Notes under the pieces: model-generated
Seen by the model: only the letters and a program-made list of their open reading frames with translations
Databases searched by the model: none
What the model was told of the DNA's origin: nothing
In this document: one piece after another, positions 52,134 through 61,534 of the stretch
Numbering within the stretch: position 1 is the first letter of the stretch
How the letters are laid out: each line of letters starts with the position of its first letter
Translations under genes and position numbers: made by a program
Origin: CAZMZW01 sp963802275
Lineage (GTDB): Bacteria > Chloroflexota > Anaerolineae > Anaerolineales > Anaerolineaceae
DNA length: 64,000 bases
Direction of reading: 5' to 3'
NCBI GenBank assembly: GCA_963802275.1
Contig: CAWDIB010000004.1
Coordinates: forward strand, 310,001-374,000

Positions 52134-52964
52134 ATGAAGCCCAAAGAATTTATTTTACAAACCGTCAAAGGTGAGCCAATTTTTGCTTTTGAATGGAAAC
52201 CGGAGGGCGAAATAAAAGCCGTTGTTGTCAATACACATGGTCTGGGTGAATATTCCTTAAGATATCAGCATGTGGCTGATTTTTATAATCAGAATCATAT
52301 TGCTATGATCGGTTTTGACTTATTTGGTCATGGAAAAAGCGGCGGCAAACGTGGAGAATTGCCTGAAAAAAATACCCATCTGGAAAGCATCGATCTTCTC
52401 GTGGAGCAAGCCAGAATGAAATATTCTGGCAGTCCAATCATTCTCCGCGGCCATAGCCTCGGCGGAGAACTGGTCCTTTGGTATGCACTTGAAAAAGGAC
52501 CTGAAGTCAAAGGAATTATTTCGACTTCGCCATTTTTTGCGGCGAATGAACCACTTCCACCTGTAAAATTATTTCTGGCAAAAGTAATGAATAATCTGCT
52601 TCCCGCTTTCTCAATGGAAAATGGTCTTGATCCCAATGGCTTGTCTCGCGATCAAGCCGTTGTGGAAAAATATGTGCATAATCCACTGGTACATAAAATG
52701 GTTTCCGCGCGGCTTGGCTGGACCATGGTTGAACAAGCCGAATGGATCATGAAACATGCAAGCGAATTTACCCATCCATTGTTAATCGTGGTTGGAAGCG
52801 CCGAGCGTATTGTCAACCGGGCAAAAATTGAAGAATTTGCCAAACTTGCGCCAAATGCAGAATTGAAAATCTGGGATGGGCTGTACCACGAAACGCATAA
52901 TGAACCAGAAAAAACCACGGTTCTCAAATATGAATTGGATTGGGTAAAGAAGATCCTCAATTAA
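52134..52964 (+). CDS. Alpha/beta hydrolase, monoacylglycerol-lipase-like (S33/Hydrolase_4)
   Basis: 276 residues. VVVNTHGLGEYSLRYQHVAD with the oxyanion-hole loop, GFDLFGHGKSGGKRGE, nucleophile elbow LRGHSLGGELVLWYA (Ser), late Asp/His likely at VVGSAERIVN and LYHETHNEPE. Lysophospholipase or monoglyceride lipase members share these motifs. No signal peptide, so it acts inside. Starts with ATG after a GGAGAATA site. Stands alone; the next gene has its own promoter. Confidence 0.85.
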   Translation: MKPKEFILQTVKGEPIFAFEWKPEGEIKAVVVNTHGLGEYSLRYQHVADFYNQNHIAMIGFDLFGHGKSGGKRGELPEKNTHLESIDLLVEQARMKYSGSPIILRGHSLGGELVLWYALEKGPEVKGIISTSPFFAANEPLPPVKLFLAKVMNNLLPAFSMENGLDPNGLSRDQAVVEKYVHNPLVHKMVSARLGWTMVEQAEWIMKHASEFTHPLLIVVGSAERIVNRAKIEEFAKLAPNAELKIWDGLYHETHNEPEKTTVLKYELDWVKKILN

Positions 52965-53007
52965 GATAATCATCAGACTAATATCTAATTTTGATGGATG
53001 AACATGC

Positions 53008-53036
53008 TTGACCTTTAAGATTCATAAAGCTAAAAT
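53008..53036 (+). promoter_or_regulatory. Sigma-70-type promoter of the SHMT-GcvT gene
   Basis: TTGACC at 53008-53013, 17-bp spacer, TAAAAT at 53031-53036; start near 53043. The leader to the ATG is about 94 nt and contains a terminator hairpin. Confidence 0.68.
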
Positions 53037-53044
53037 AATTATTG

Positions 53045-53140
53045 ATGGCTCCCGACATTAATAACGAAGAAATAAAAACCGCCTGCCGCAATTGCATAAA
53101 ACAGGTGGTTTTTTTATTTCCTTACCAGGAGAAACAATGA
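53045..53140 (+). CDS. Possible 31-codon leader peptide
   Basis: A frame from ATG 53045, two bases after the predicted transcription start, to a TGA overlapping the SHMT-GcvT ATG as ATGA. It reads MAPDINNEEIKTACRNCIKQ and continues VVFLFPYQEKQ. It spans the terminator hairpin at 53075-53115. No Shine-Dalgarno; if translated, it would be leaderless. No run of serine or glycine codons is seen. Chance is a fair alternative. Confidence 0.35.
   Translation: MAPDINNEEIKTACRNCIKQVVFLFPYQEKQ
53075..53115 (+). terminator. Intrinsic terminator inside the SHMT-GcvT leader
   Basis: AAAACCGCCTG (53075-53085) pairs with CAGGTGGTTTT (53102-53112) over 11 bp with one G-U, followed by a T run. It ends 22 bases before the SHMT-GcvT start and lies downstream of the promoter at 53008, so it is either an attenuator or the terminator of the upstream hydrolase gene. 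Confidence 0.65.
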
Positions 53141-56100
53141 GTGAATATCTGTTTCATAATGAATTAGAAAAAATTGATCCGAGGGTTCACGAGATCATCG
53201 AGAGAGAAACTGAACGTCAATTTCGGAAATTGATCATGATTCCCAGCGAGAGTGAAGCGCCGCTGGCAGTACGCGAATGCCTGGGGTCAGTCTTTCAAAA
53301 CTTGTATGCCGAAGGATATCCGGATGAGGAATCACGATTATTTTGTGAGGATGAAATCCTCGATTTCACAGCGCGAATCAATAACTTTCGCCGTTACTCG
53401 GATCCCCGCTATTACAAGGGGGTTGAGTTTGCCGATATCATCGAAGCCCTTGCGCGGCGCCGTTGTGCCGAATTATTTGCAACTGATCAAATTCAGGCAG
53501 ATGATTTATTCGTAAACGTTCAACCTCTTTCGGGAGCGCCGGCCAACAATGCCGCCTACCATGCACTCATCCAGCCCGGAGACACGATCATGGGGATGAA
53601 TTTGCTCCACGGTGGACACTTGACGCATGGTTCATCTGTGAACCGTTCTGGCAAATTGTATAAAGTCATCCATTACAACATCAATCCGCAAAGCGAACAG
53701 ATTGATTATGATGTCGTCGCACAACTGGCGCAGGAACACCGACCGAAAGTGATCATAGCAGGTTACTCATCCTATCCCTGGGTGCCAGACTGGAATAAAT
53801 TCCGGGAGATTGCTGATACTATCGGTGCATTCGTTCTTGCAGATGTTTCGCATATTTCCGGGCTGATTGCAGCCAGGGTGGTGCCTTCGCCGGTTGGATA
53901 TGCGGATATCATCACCTTTACCACGCATAAGACGTTGTGCGGCCCGCGCGGTGCATGTATCGTGACCACCAGCGAATCATTATCCAAGAAAATTGACAAG
54001 GCGGTTTTTCCTGGTGAACAAGGTGGACCGCATGTCAATGTCTTCGCTGCGATGGCAGTGGCATTCAAATTGGCAACAACAGAGAATTTTAAGTCTCTTC
54101 AGCGGAATATCGTGGATAACTGTAATTTTTTGGTGCAACAGCTGCAGCAACGCGGTTTGCGCATCGCGTATGGCGGTTCCAACACACACCTGGCAAACAT
54201 AGACTGCAAATCCATTAAAAGCCCGGTTGGTATTCCACTATCAGGAGACATGGCAGCCCGCATACTTGACCTGGTGGGCATTGTCACTAATGCCAACACC
54301 ATCCCGGGTGATAAAAATACCGTCAGGGCAAGCGGCATTCGACTGGGAACACCCTGGTTGACACAACGGGGGTTAGAAAAAGCGGATATGGAAACCATTG
54401 CCGATATCATTGCAGATACACTTTTTACCTGTGAGCCATATTTAATTGAAGGGAAAAGTGGCATATTAACACGAGCAAAAGTTGATTTTAAGATTCTAGA
54501 AAAGTCAAAAATTCGTGTCCGGGAAATCGTGAATAAAATTGAACAATCCTCTCCTATTAAAATCAATAAAACCGGATATCCCTCCTTCTTTTTCGTTGAT
54601 GACAAATCGAGCTTTCCCGTTTTTTATTATGGCTATGATGAATCACATGAGAAAGAAGAATTGGTCACAATTGAAATGAGCGGGGAAAATATCCGCCAAT
54701 TCATAAATTTCGCCTTTTCCGCTAATTTAGATAAGATGAGCCCGGGTGAATCATGCAATACCCGCTTGAAAACCCTTGATGAAGCCATTGAAGGAAAGCT
54801 CATTGAGATCAGTCCGTATGTTTTTCACTTTATTTGTAATGCCAGTCTTTTTGGGCTGGCAATAACCTGGTTGCGGGATCTTTCGGATGGATATATTTCC
54901 TTAGATGATGATGTATATCGCCGATTACCTGGACCGATGACAATCGTTGAAAAACCGATGAAATCAATTGACGTCGTTTTGCTCGAAACCAGCGTGAATA
55001 AAAAACCATATTTCATCGGCAATGAGAATAAGCCGGAACCGGCTTTGTCAAAATTCCAATGGGAAATTAATGAACAAACCTCAACCCGCAGAACCCCATT
55101 ATATGAAAACCATCAAAAATTATCCGCAAAGGTAATTCCGTTTGCCGGTTGGGAAATGCCGGTATGGTACTCAACGGTCATGGAAGAGCACCTGGCAGTC
55201 CGGCAGGCGGCAGGGATTTTTGATGTCGCCCATATGGGCGTCTATCAGGCCGAAGGACCGGATGCCTGTGTATTCTTGGATTGCGTGTGCGCCAACGATA
55301 TTGGCAGCCTGAAAGTGGGGGAATCCTGCTATACCCATTTTCTCGATCCGGCAGCCAAAGTAATTGATGATTTGCTCGTGTATCGTCACCACACAGAAAA
55401 ATACCTGGTGGTCGTGAATGCCTCCAATGATGACAAGGATTGGGCTTGGCTGAATTCAGTCAAGACCGGTAATGTTATAGTGGACAGTGGGAAACCTTGG
55501 GTGCAATCATTTGGCAAAAAGGTTAACCTCAGGAATCTGCGGGATCCCAAAGAAGGGAAAGACATGCGGGTGGACCTGGCATTGCAGGGTCCAAAATCAC
55601 GCGATATTTTGTTAGCCCTGCCCTGGGATAATGAAATAAGAAGAATAATCACTAAATTAAACCGCACCCAATTATGTACCGCAAGACTTAACGGGGTTGA
55701 TCTGATCATTTCTCGTACCGGCTATACTGGTGAAAAAATTGCCTTTGAATTGTTCATTCATCCTGACCAACTGGTTACATTTTGGAATTTGCTCATGGAG
55801 AAAGGTCAATCCTTTGGTTTGAAACCCTGTGGACTGGGAGCGCGGGATTCGCTGAGAACCGAAGCCGGCTTGCCTCTTTATGGACATGAAATGGGTGGTG
55901 AATTGAACCTCGGTGTGGCAGAAGCAGGTTTCGCTCCCTATGTAAAAATATACAAACCCTGGTTCATTGGGAGGGAAAGTTACATGGAGAGGGAAAAAGA
56001 GCGAAAAGGGATGGTGGGGAGATTCCGTTTTGTCAACCAACATGTGCGCATGGCACACCTGGGAGATGAGGTGCTGGATGAAACTGGGCAGAACATTGGT

Positions 56101-56304
56101 ATTGTGACAAGCTGTGCGATTGACTCACAAGGATTCCTGACCGGTCAGGCATTCCTACCTTATGAATACAATAAGGAGAACCAAAAAATCTTTATTTACC
56201 AACAGGCCAAAAAACAAGCGGACTTAAGGAGGAATACAAACCAGAAAGAACTACGTTCAAGTTCGCCCGATGAAGCATTGGTGGTTTCAAGGTTCATGAA
56301 ATAA
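53137..56304 (+). CDS. Serine hydroxymethyltransferase - aminomethyltransferase (GcvT) fusion
   Basis: 1055 residues joining two folate C1 enzymes. Residues about 1-470: SHMT, with LIMIPSESEAPLAVRECLGS, YPDEESRLFCEDEI, DVSHISGLIAARVV and the PLP lysine in TFTTHKTLCGPRGA at Lys265. About 480-650: a linker domain with SFFFVDDKSSFPVFYYGYDE, partly like a folate-binding barrel, not assigned. About 660-1040: GcvT with PLYENHQKLSAKVIPFAGWE, FDVAHMGVYQAEGPDAC, LIISRTGYTGEKIAFELFIH and GARDSLRTEAGLPLYGHEMG. SHMT makes glycine and methylene-tetrahydrofolate; GcvT takes the aminomethyl group in glycine cleavage. AGGAGAAACA precedes the ATG. gcvH and gcvP are not in view. Confidence 0.9.
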   Translation: MSEYLFHNELEKIDPRVHEIIERETERQFRKLIMIPSESEAPLAVRECLGSVFQNLYAEGYPDEESRLFCEDEILDFTARINNFRRYSDPRYYKGVEFADIIEALARRRCAELFATDQIQADDLFVNVQPLSGAPANNAAYHALIQPGDTIMGMNLLHGGHLTHGSSVNRSGKLYKVIHYNINPQSEQIDYDVVAQLAQEHRPKVIIAGYSSYPWVPDWNKFREIADTIGAFVLADVSHISGLIAARVVPSPVGYADIITFTTHKTLCGPRGACIVTTSESLSKKIDKAVFPGEQGGPHVNVFAAMAVAFKLATTENFKSLQRNIVDNCNFLVQQLQQRGLRIAYGGSNTHLANIDCKSIKSPVGIPLSGDMAARILDLVGIVTNANTIPGDKNTVRASGIRLGTPWLTQRGLEKADMETIADIIADTLFTCEPYLIEGKSGILTRAKVDFKILEKSKIRVREIVNKIEQSSPIKINKTGYPSFFFVDDKSSFPVFYYGYDESHEKEELVTIEMSGENIRQFINFAFSANLDKMSPGESCNTRLKTLDEAIEGKLIEISPYVFHFICNASLFGLAITWLRDLSDGYISLDDDVYRRLPGPMTIVEKPMKSIDVVLLETSVNKKPYFIGNENKPEPALSKFQWEINEQTSTRRTPLYENHQKLSAKVIPFAGWEMPVWYSTVMEEHLAVRQAAGIFDVAHMGVYQAEGPDACVFLDCVCANDIGSLKVGESCYTHFLDPAAKVIDDLLVYRHHTEKYLVVVNASNDDKDWAWLNSVKTGNVIVDSGKPWVQSFGKKVNLRNLRDPKEGKDMRVDLALQGPKSRDILLALPWDNEIRRIITKLNRTQLCTARLNGVDLIISRTGYTGEKIAFELFIHPDQLVTFWNLLMEKGQSFGLKPCGLGARDSLRTEAGLPLYGHEMGGELNLGVAEAGFAPYVKIYKPWFIGRESYMEREKERKGMVGRFRFVNQHVRMAHLGDEVLDETGQNIGIVTSCAIDSQGFLTGQAFLPYEYNKENQKIFIYQQAKKQADLRRNTNQKELRSSSPDEALVVSRFMK

Positions 56305-56324
56305 AAAAAAGAAAAGGAGTACGA

Positions 56325-57551
56325 ATGCTAACTTTGTGGGATCATCGTTTTGCACAAAGAACCCAGCGAATGATGGGTTCAGCGATACGGGAACTATTAA
56401 AGTTTACTGAAAGTCCGGATGTCATTTCCTTCGCAGGAGGATTGCCAGCCCCTGACGTTTTCCCCATCAAGGAATTTAAAGAGGCGTGCATCAAGGTTTT
56501 AGAGGAACAAGGACCTCAATCGCTTCAATATGGTACGACGGATGGTTATGTCCCTTTGCGGGAGATGATCGCCAGACATTCCGCTCGATATGGTATTGAA
56601 GTCACAGCAGATAACATTTTGATCACCTCCGGTTCGCAGCAAGCACTGGACTTGCTGGGAAAAATCTTCATTAATAGAGGTGATCGGATCCTGGTGGAAT
56701 CTCCAACCTACGTTGGGGCTTTGCAGGCATGGAATGCATACGGAGCAGAATTTATCCCTGTTCCATACGATGATAACGGCATGGTAACGGATGAACTTGA
56801 AGCGAAATTGAGGATTGGTCCAAAATTCATTTATGTGCTTCCCAACTTCCAAAATCCCACCGGGAGCACATTATCATTTGAACGAAGATTGAAATTAATT
56901 GAATTGGCTGAGAGATACGGCGTCCCAATTATTGAGGATGATCCCTACGGACAGTTGCGTTTTGAAGGCGAACACTTGCCTTCCCTTAATGTTCTGGACA
57001 GCCAAACCAGAGCCCAAAACCAATGCTATTCGGGAAATGTCATCTATCTGAGCACCTTTTCCAAGACGCTGGCACCTGGTATCCGGCTTGCCTGGGTCAT
57101 CGCACCACCCGAGGTCATCCACAAGCTGGTCCTTGCCAAACAGGGAGCGGATTTGCACACATCCACATTCAACCAGATCGTTGCATTTGAAGTTGCACGC
57201 GGCGGTTTCCTGGATCGACATGTCAAACTGATTCGCGATGTGTACCGCGAACGCAGGGATGTGATGCTGGAAACGCTGCAGGAGCACATGCCAGCGGGAG
57301 TTAAATGGACTCATCCCGAAGGTGGATTGTTCCTTTGGGTAACCATGCCAGAGATGATTGATACCAAGGAATTGCTCACTGAAGCTGTCAAGAAAAAAGT
57401 GGCTTTTGTGCCGGGAGAATCTTTTTATCCATGCAATGGCAAGAAGAATAATATTCGGTTGAATTTTTCAAACGCATTACCGGAAAAAATTAACGAGGGA
57501 ATCGCCCAATTAGGAATTGTCTCCAAGACATATCTGCAGAATCACAGGTGA
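56325..57551 (+). CDS. PLP-dependent aminotransferase (class I/II, LysN/ARO8-like)
   Basis: 408 residues. VISFAGGLPAPDVFPIKEFK and YGTTDGYVPLREMIARHSAR at the N-terminus, VESPTYVGALQAWNAYGAEF, LPNFQNPTGSTLSFERRLKL, IIEDDPYGQLRFEGEH and the PLP lysine in IYLSTFSKTLAPGIRLAWVI. Such enzymes transaminate 2-aminoadipate, aromatic or branched-chain amino acids. AAAAGGAGTACGA precedes the ATG. It follows the SHMT-GcvT gene by 20 bp and may be cotranscribed with it. Substrate not decided. Confidence 0.87.
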   Translation: MLTLWDHRFAQRTQRMMGSAIRELLKFTESPDVISFAGGLPAPDVFPIKEFKEACIKVLEEQGPQSLQYGTTDGYVPLREMIARHSARYGIEVTADNILITSGSQQALDLLGKIFINRGDRILVESPTYVGALQAWNAYGAEFIPVPYDDNGMVTDELEAKLRIGPKFIYVLPNFQNPTGSTLSFERRLKLIELAERYGVPIIEDDPYGQLRFEGEHLPSLNVLDSQTRAQNQCYSGNVIYLSTFSKTLAPGIRLAWVIAPPEVIHKLVLAKQGADLHTSTFNQIVAFEVARGGFLDRHVKLIRDVYRERRDVMLETLQEHMPAGVKWTHPEGGLFLWVTMPEMIDTKELLTEAVKKKVAFVPGESFYPCNGKKNNIRLNFSNALPEKINEGIAQLGIVSKTYLQNHR

Positions 57552-57557
57552 GACTGC

Positions 57558-59285
57558 TTAGAGAGCTTCGTGGACGTTTTTCCAGAGGTGAAAGTCTTGA
57601 AGAAAAGACCCGCCGATAAATTCCCTCAGGATGGAGTTATCCGGCACCAATTCAGCTTGAACTGGCAAGAACCATTCAAGGATTGAAAGAAGCCGTTTTG
57701 CTTCTAGATACTCATCTGTTCCGTGCGGGATTTGCCTTAATAGTGGTTCAGCAAAAGGTTTTAAAGCGGATAATTCATACACCAAAGCGGAATTAAAAAG
57801 TACATTGGCATTTTCCTGGTGCGGGAAAATATGTTGTCTTTCCCCGCGCCGCACTGATTCCCACATTTGAATTGTGCGCTGGGCCGTATAACCCCTGGAA
57901 TTGGCATCGCGGACAATCCGGCGCAGCATACGCGTGTCAGTGGTTGAAATGCGATTGTATCGATCCAAGTTCAACTGCGTCAGGCAGGAAATATAGATTT
58001 TGTAAGTAGATCTTTCATTAATGTTAGGTAACAAGTTGGGATTAAGCCCATGGATACCTTCTATAATCACGATCTGGTCATTTGCCAATTGGATGGATTC
58101 TCCCACCTCGCTTTTACCGGTTTTGAAATTGTAAAATGGCAAAGTGACTTTTTTACCCGCGATGATCTCTTCAAGTTGTCTTTGCATGAGATTGTGGTCA
58201 ATGGCATCAAAGCTTTCAAAATCCAAATTACCCTCTGAATCACGGGGGGTCAATTCGCGGTCAACGAAATAATTATCCATCTCCAAAGCAAAAGGTGATA
58301 CACCCTGGGTAAGCAGTTGGATCGCCAAACGTTTGGAAAAAGTGGTTTTTCCGGATGAACTTGGACCAGCAATTAACACGATCTTTATTTCTTCAACCTT
58401 ATCAGCAATCTCTTTGGCAATCTGGACCAACTTTTGATCATGATGTGCCTCAGAAACAAGAATGACTTCATTGATATTCATGTTTTCGATTGATTCATTT
58501 AATGCACCCACACTGTCTATGTTCAATTTGGTCAGCCAATTACCATAGGTTTTAAATTCTTCCAACAGCTTGCTGTATTCGGGCATTTGGAAGAGCTCAG
58601 TGGGAGTTTTCCGCCGTGGGTATTGAAGCAGGAATCCTTCCGGTTGCGGAATTAGATTAAACCATTTCAACAATCCAGTTTCAGGAACCATATAACCGTG
58701 ATGATAATCCCTGTGGTTCTCCAACCGATAAAGGATCAAGAATGGTTTTTTTCTATACTTCAACAAGCGCACTTTATCCAGATACTTTTTTCCTTTAAAA
58801 TATCGACTGGCTTCATCAACGGTAACTTTTTCCCGAATAATGGGAATGTTTGTACTAACCATCTCACGCATGCGCTTGTCCAGGCGTGCGATTTCGTCAC
58901 AACTTAAGGGTACACGATTCAATAAACGACAAAAATAACCACCGCTGGGGACTGAATAATCCACAATCAGATAATCGGAAGGGAAAAGACTCTCAAAAGC
59001 CGCTTCAAGTAAAAAAGTGAGTGAACGTCGGTATATTTTTGAGCCATCTGAATCAACCATGGTAACCGGTTTGACATCCGAATCTTTTTCGAGTGCATAT
59101 GTCAATTCCCTTAAATCGCCATCCACAACCGCACCAACGATGGGAGGGAATTGCCATTCGGGCAATACTTTTAGAAAATCAAAGAGAGTTTTTCCCCTGG
59201 GTCCTGATAATATACGATGATCTGGCAAACGGATTTCAATTGTTTCCCTGGGGGAATTTTTTATTTGAATATCATTTTTGACCAT
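57558..59285 (-). CDS. TGS-domain - uridine kinase-like nucleoside kinase
   Basis: 575 residues. Residues 15-80 look like a TGS domain (IRLPDHRILSGPRGKTLFDF, then VVDGDLRELTYALEKD); residues 80-240 resemble the second domain of threonyl-tRNA synthetase; residues 300-500 are a P-loop kinase: VLIAGPSSSGKTTFSKRLAI, FALEMDNYFVDRELTPRD, FDAIDHNLMQRQLEEIIAGK and IIEGIHGLNPNLLP. The combination is known from bacteria, usually annotated as nucleoside kinase. The true substrate is not established. The start is next to the divergent lipoate ligase gene. Confidence 0.87.
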   Translation of the reverse strand: MVKNDIQIKNSPRETIEIRLPDHRILSGPRGKTLFDFLKVLPEWQFPPIVGAVVDGDLRELTYALEKDSDVKPVTMVDSDGSKIYRRSLTFLLEAAFESLFPSDYLIVDYSVPSGGYFCRLLNRVPLSCDEIARLDKRMREMVSTNIPIIREKVTVDEASRYFKGKKYLDKVRLLKYRKKPFLILYRLENHRDYHHGYMVPETGLLKWFNLIPQPEGFLLQYPRRKTPTELFQMPEYSKLLEEFKTYGNWLTKLNIDSVGALNESIENMNINEVILVSEAHHDQKLVQIAKEIADKVEEIKIVLIAGPSSSGKTTFSKRLAIQLLTQGVSPFALEMDNYFVDRELTPRDSEGNLDFESFDAIDHNLMQRQLEEIIAGKKVTLPFYNFKTGKSEVGESIQLANDQIVIIEGIHGLNPNLLPNINERSTYKIYISCLTQLNLDRYNRISTTDTRMLRRIVRDANSRGYTAQRTIQMWESVRRGERQHIFPHQENANVLFNSALVYELSALKPFAEPLLRQIPHGTDEYLEAKRLLSILEWFLPVQAELVPDNSILREFIGGSFLQDFHLWKNVHEAL

Positions 59286-59289
59286 TTTT

Positions 59290-59317
59290 TTGATTTTACT
59301 CTAACTTCGGGTAGAAT
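59290..59317 (+). promoter_or_regulatory. Sigma-70-type promoter of the lipoate ligase gene
   Basis: TTGATT at 59290-59295, a 16-bp spacer and TAGAAT at 59312-59317, in the 62-bp gap between divergent starts. Leader about 25 nt to the ATG at 59348. Confidence 0.6.
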
Positions 59318-59347
59318 TCGTGCAATTTGTTGGTCTCATAAAAATAC

Positions 59348-60178
59348 ATGGAAAAGTCAACAAGCGCCCACTGGCGGTTGGTCATCAATTCAGTAAGCAG
59401 GGGTTACTGGAATATGGCTCTTGATGAGGCCATTCTGGAATCTGTAGCAAATAAATGTCAATTTCCGACACTAAGACTATACGCCTGGAACCCTTATTGC
59501 CTTTCCATTGGGCACGCACAATTCATCCAAGATGTGAATCAAACTGCTTTGTCGCAAAAAGGATGGGACCTTGTACGCCGTCCTACCGGCGGAAAAGCCA
59601 TATTACATGCCGATGAAATTACTTATTCAGTAACTGCTCCCCAGGATGATCCCATTGTCAGTGGAACAGTCGTTGAAAGTTATCAGCGCCTTTCGCAAGC
59701 ATTATTAACTGCGCTAAAAATCCTCGGTATACCTGCAGATGCCAAGCCAAAGGATCCCTCCAATCTAAAAAGACCAGCCAATCCCATCTGTTTTGAATCA
59801 CCTTCCGATTTTGAAATCACCTCATCTGGGAAAAAAATCATTGGCAGTGCCCAGGCAAGACGGCTGCAGGGAGTCTTACAACATGGCTCCATCCCTTTAT
59901 TTGGTGATATTATCAGGATTGTCGGTGTTTTGAACTATCCCTCCATTGATGAGCTCGAGAAATCGCGGAATGAATTATCTCAAAAAGCATGTACCTTATT
60001 CGATATTCATCAGATGAGATTTAATTGGTCCTCTGCAGCCAATGCAATCGTAGAGGGCTTTTCCGAGGTTTTCAATATCACGTTCACCCCTAAACCTGTC
60101 AGCAATCAGGAAATTGAAAAAGCGCATCAGTTGGTTGAAACAAAATACAATCATGAAAGTTGGACTTTCAGGATTTAG
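59348..60178 (+). CDS. Lipoate-protein ligase / octanoyltransferase family protein (LplA/LipM-like)
   Basis: Attaches lipoate or octanoate to lipoyl domains such as GcvH and E2 subunits. 276 residues. NMALDEAILESVANKCQFPT, LRLYAWNPYCLSIGHAQFIQ, DLVRRPTGGKAILHADEITY (the RRxTGGxAxxH signature near residue 80) and SGKKIIGSAQARRLQGVLQH with the catalytic Lys. Cysteine in CFESPSDFEITSSG is where LipM-type enzymes keep theirs. Being near SHMT-GcvT suggests support of the glycine cleavage system. No lipA is in view. Confidence 0.85.
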   Translation: MEKSTSAHWRLVINSVSRGYWNMALDEAILESVANKCQFPTLRLYAWNPYCLSIGHAQFIQDVNQTALSQKGWDLVRRPTGGKAILHADEITYSVTAPQDDPIVSGTVVESYQRLSQALLTALKILGIPADAKPKDPSNLKRPANPICFESPSDFEITSSGKKIIGSAQARRLQGVLQHGSIPLFGDIIRIVGVLNYPSIDELEKSRNELSQKACTLFDIHQMRFNWSSAANAIVEGFSEVFNITFTPKPVSNQEIEKAHQLVETKYNHESWTFRI

Positions 60179-60196
60179 CCGAGAATAATTGATAGC

Positions 60197-60820
60197 ATGA
60201 ACCGATTTTTTTCCGTTGGCATTCAACTTTTCTATGCTCTGCTGATCACAGCCATGTTGCTGATGATCATCATCAGGTTTTTATTCCTGATACTCGCCAA
60301 TCCAAATACCTTTAACCTAAGTCAAGCGCCAGTTGCGGACACGGCCATCATATTTGGTGCGGGCTTGCGCAGGGATGGCACACCAACACCGGTACTAAGA
60401 GACCGGGTAAAAGCAGGTGTTGAACTCTACAATGCTGGCAAGGTTAAGAGATTGCTTCTATCAGGAGATAGTCAGCATGAAAAATACAATGAACCCGCAG
60501 CAATGGCAATTTATGCGCAGGAACTGGGTATTCCCTCCAGTGCATTGATCGTAGATGACGGCGGGCGATCCACCTATGATTCCTGCATACGGGCAAAACA
60601 GATCTTTAACCTTGATGATGTGCTTTTGGTCACACAATCTTTTCATCTACCGCGCGCCTTGTTCATTTGCAGCCAATTGGGGATCAATTCAAAAGGGGTT
60701 TCTGCTGATCTGAGAAATTATTGGTTTTCATCGTTGGTTTTTTGGAATTTGCGCGAACTGCCAGCCGGTTTGGCAGCCGTCCTTGATACATGGATTATTA
60801 AACCAGCTCAAAGAAAATGA
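60197..60820 (+). CDS. YdcF/SanA-like DUF218 membrane protein
   Basis: 207 residues. Residues 7-32 are a membrane anchor (LFYALLITAMLLMIIIRFLF). The DUF218 domain follows: TAIIFGAGLRRDGTPTPVLR, RVKAGVELYNAGKVKRLLLS, STYDSCIRAKQIFN and VTQSFHLPRALFICSQLGI. SanA-like proteins help envelope barrier function in enterobacteria; biochemical activity unknown. The gene starts 19 bases after the ligase and is likely cotranscribed. Confidence 0.83.
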   Translation: MNRFFSVGIQLFYALLITAMLLMIIIRFLFLILANPNTFNLSQAPVADTAIIFGAGLRRDGTPTPVLRDRVKAGVELYNAGKVKRLLLSGDSQHEKYNEPAAMAIYAQELGIPSSALIVDDGGRSTYDSCIRAKQIFNLDDVLLVTQSFHLPRALFICSQLGINSKGVSADLRNYWFSSLVFWNLRELPAGLAAVLDTWIIKPAQRK

Positions 60821-60872
60821 TTCGATTGATTAAAAATGAAGTGAAATAATTTTTTGCTGGAGACATTTACAG

Positions 60873-61439
60873 ATGAATAGAGAAGATGCATTAACCATTG
60901 TTCGCAAGTATGTAAAAAATCAAAATCTCATCAACCATATGCTGGCTGTCGAATCAGCAATGGCTTTCTATGCACGCGAGCTGGGACAGGATCAAGAACA
61001 ATGGCGCGAAACCGGACTGTTGCACGATTTTGATTGGGAGATTCACCCGACCGCCGAAGAACACCCTGCACTTGGAGCACCGATCCTGCGGGAAAGCGGG
61101 GTAAATGAAGAAATCATCCATGCCATTCTCAGCCATTCCAATACTATCGGGGTCAGGCGAGAAAGCCTGCTGGATAAAGGGCTCTATGCTTGCGATGAGA
61201 TCACCGGATTAATTTCTGCCGTTGCACTGGTAAGGCCATCCAAATCGGTTCTTGATCTCGGCGTCAGTTCAGTCAAGAAAAAATGGAAGGACCGCGCTTT
61301 TGCCGCCGGGGCAGACCGCAATGAAATCGAAGCTGCCTGTGTTGATTTCGGAGTGGATTTATGGCAACATGTGGAAAATGTAATTACAGCTATGCGGATG
61401 ATAGCTGATCAAATTAATCTAAAGGGTTTTATTGAATAA
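60873..61439 (+). CDS. HD-domain protein
   Basis: 188 residues. NLINHMLAVESAMAFYAREL, then GLLHDFDWEIHPTAEEHPAL with the HD pair, IHAILSHSNTIGVR with the later His, and YACDEITGLISAVALVRPSK with the last Asp, all fitting a metal-dependent phosphohydrolase. Members of this small HD family are annotated as hydrolases of nucleotides or dinucleotides; no assay-based role is certain. A clear terminator follows, shared with rpoC. Confidence 0.85.
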   Translation: MNREDALTIVRKYVKNQNLINHMLAVESAMAFYARELGQDQEQWRETGLLHDFDWEIHPTAEEHPALGAPILRESGVNEEIIHAILSHSNTIGVRRESLLDKGLYACDEITGLISAVALVRPSKSVLDLGVSSVKKKWKDRAFAAGADRNEIEAACVDFGVDLWQHVENVITAMRMIADQINLKGFIE

Positions 61440-61481
61440 CCAAATTTAGAGAGTATTTTTTTCTCATGGGTTTTAAACGAA

Positions 61482-61517
61482 AAAAGAAGCTGCTTAAACA
61501 AACAGACAGCTTCTTTT
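61482..61517. terminator. Bidirectional rho-independent terminator
   Basis: AAAAGAAGCTG (61482-61492) and CAGCTTCTTTT (61507-61517) pair over 11 bp around a 14-nt loop, with A and T tracts at the edges. It separates the HD-domain gene from the convergent 3' end of rpoC. Confidence 0.88.
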
Positions 61518-61534
61518 CATGAGTTTTGATTCGG

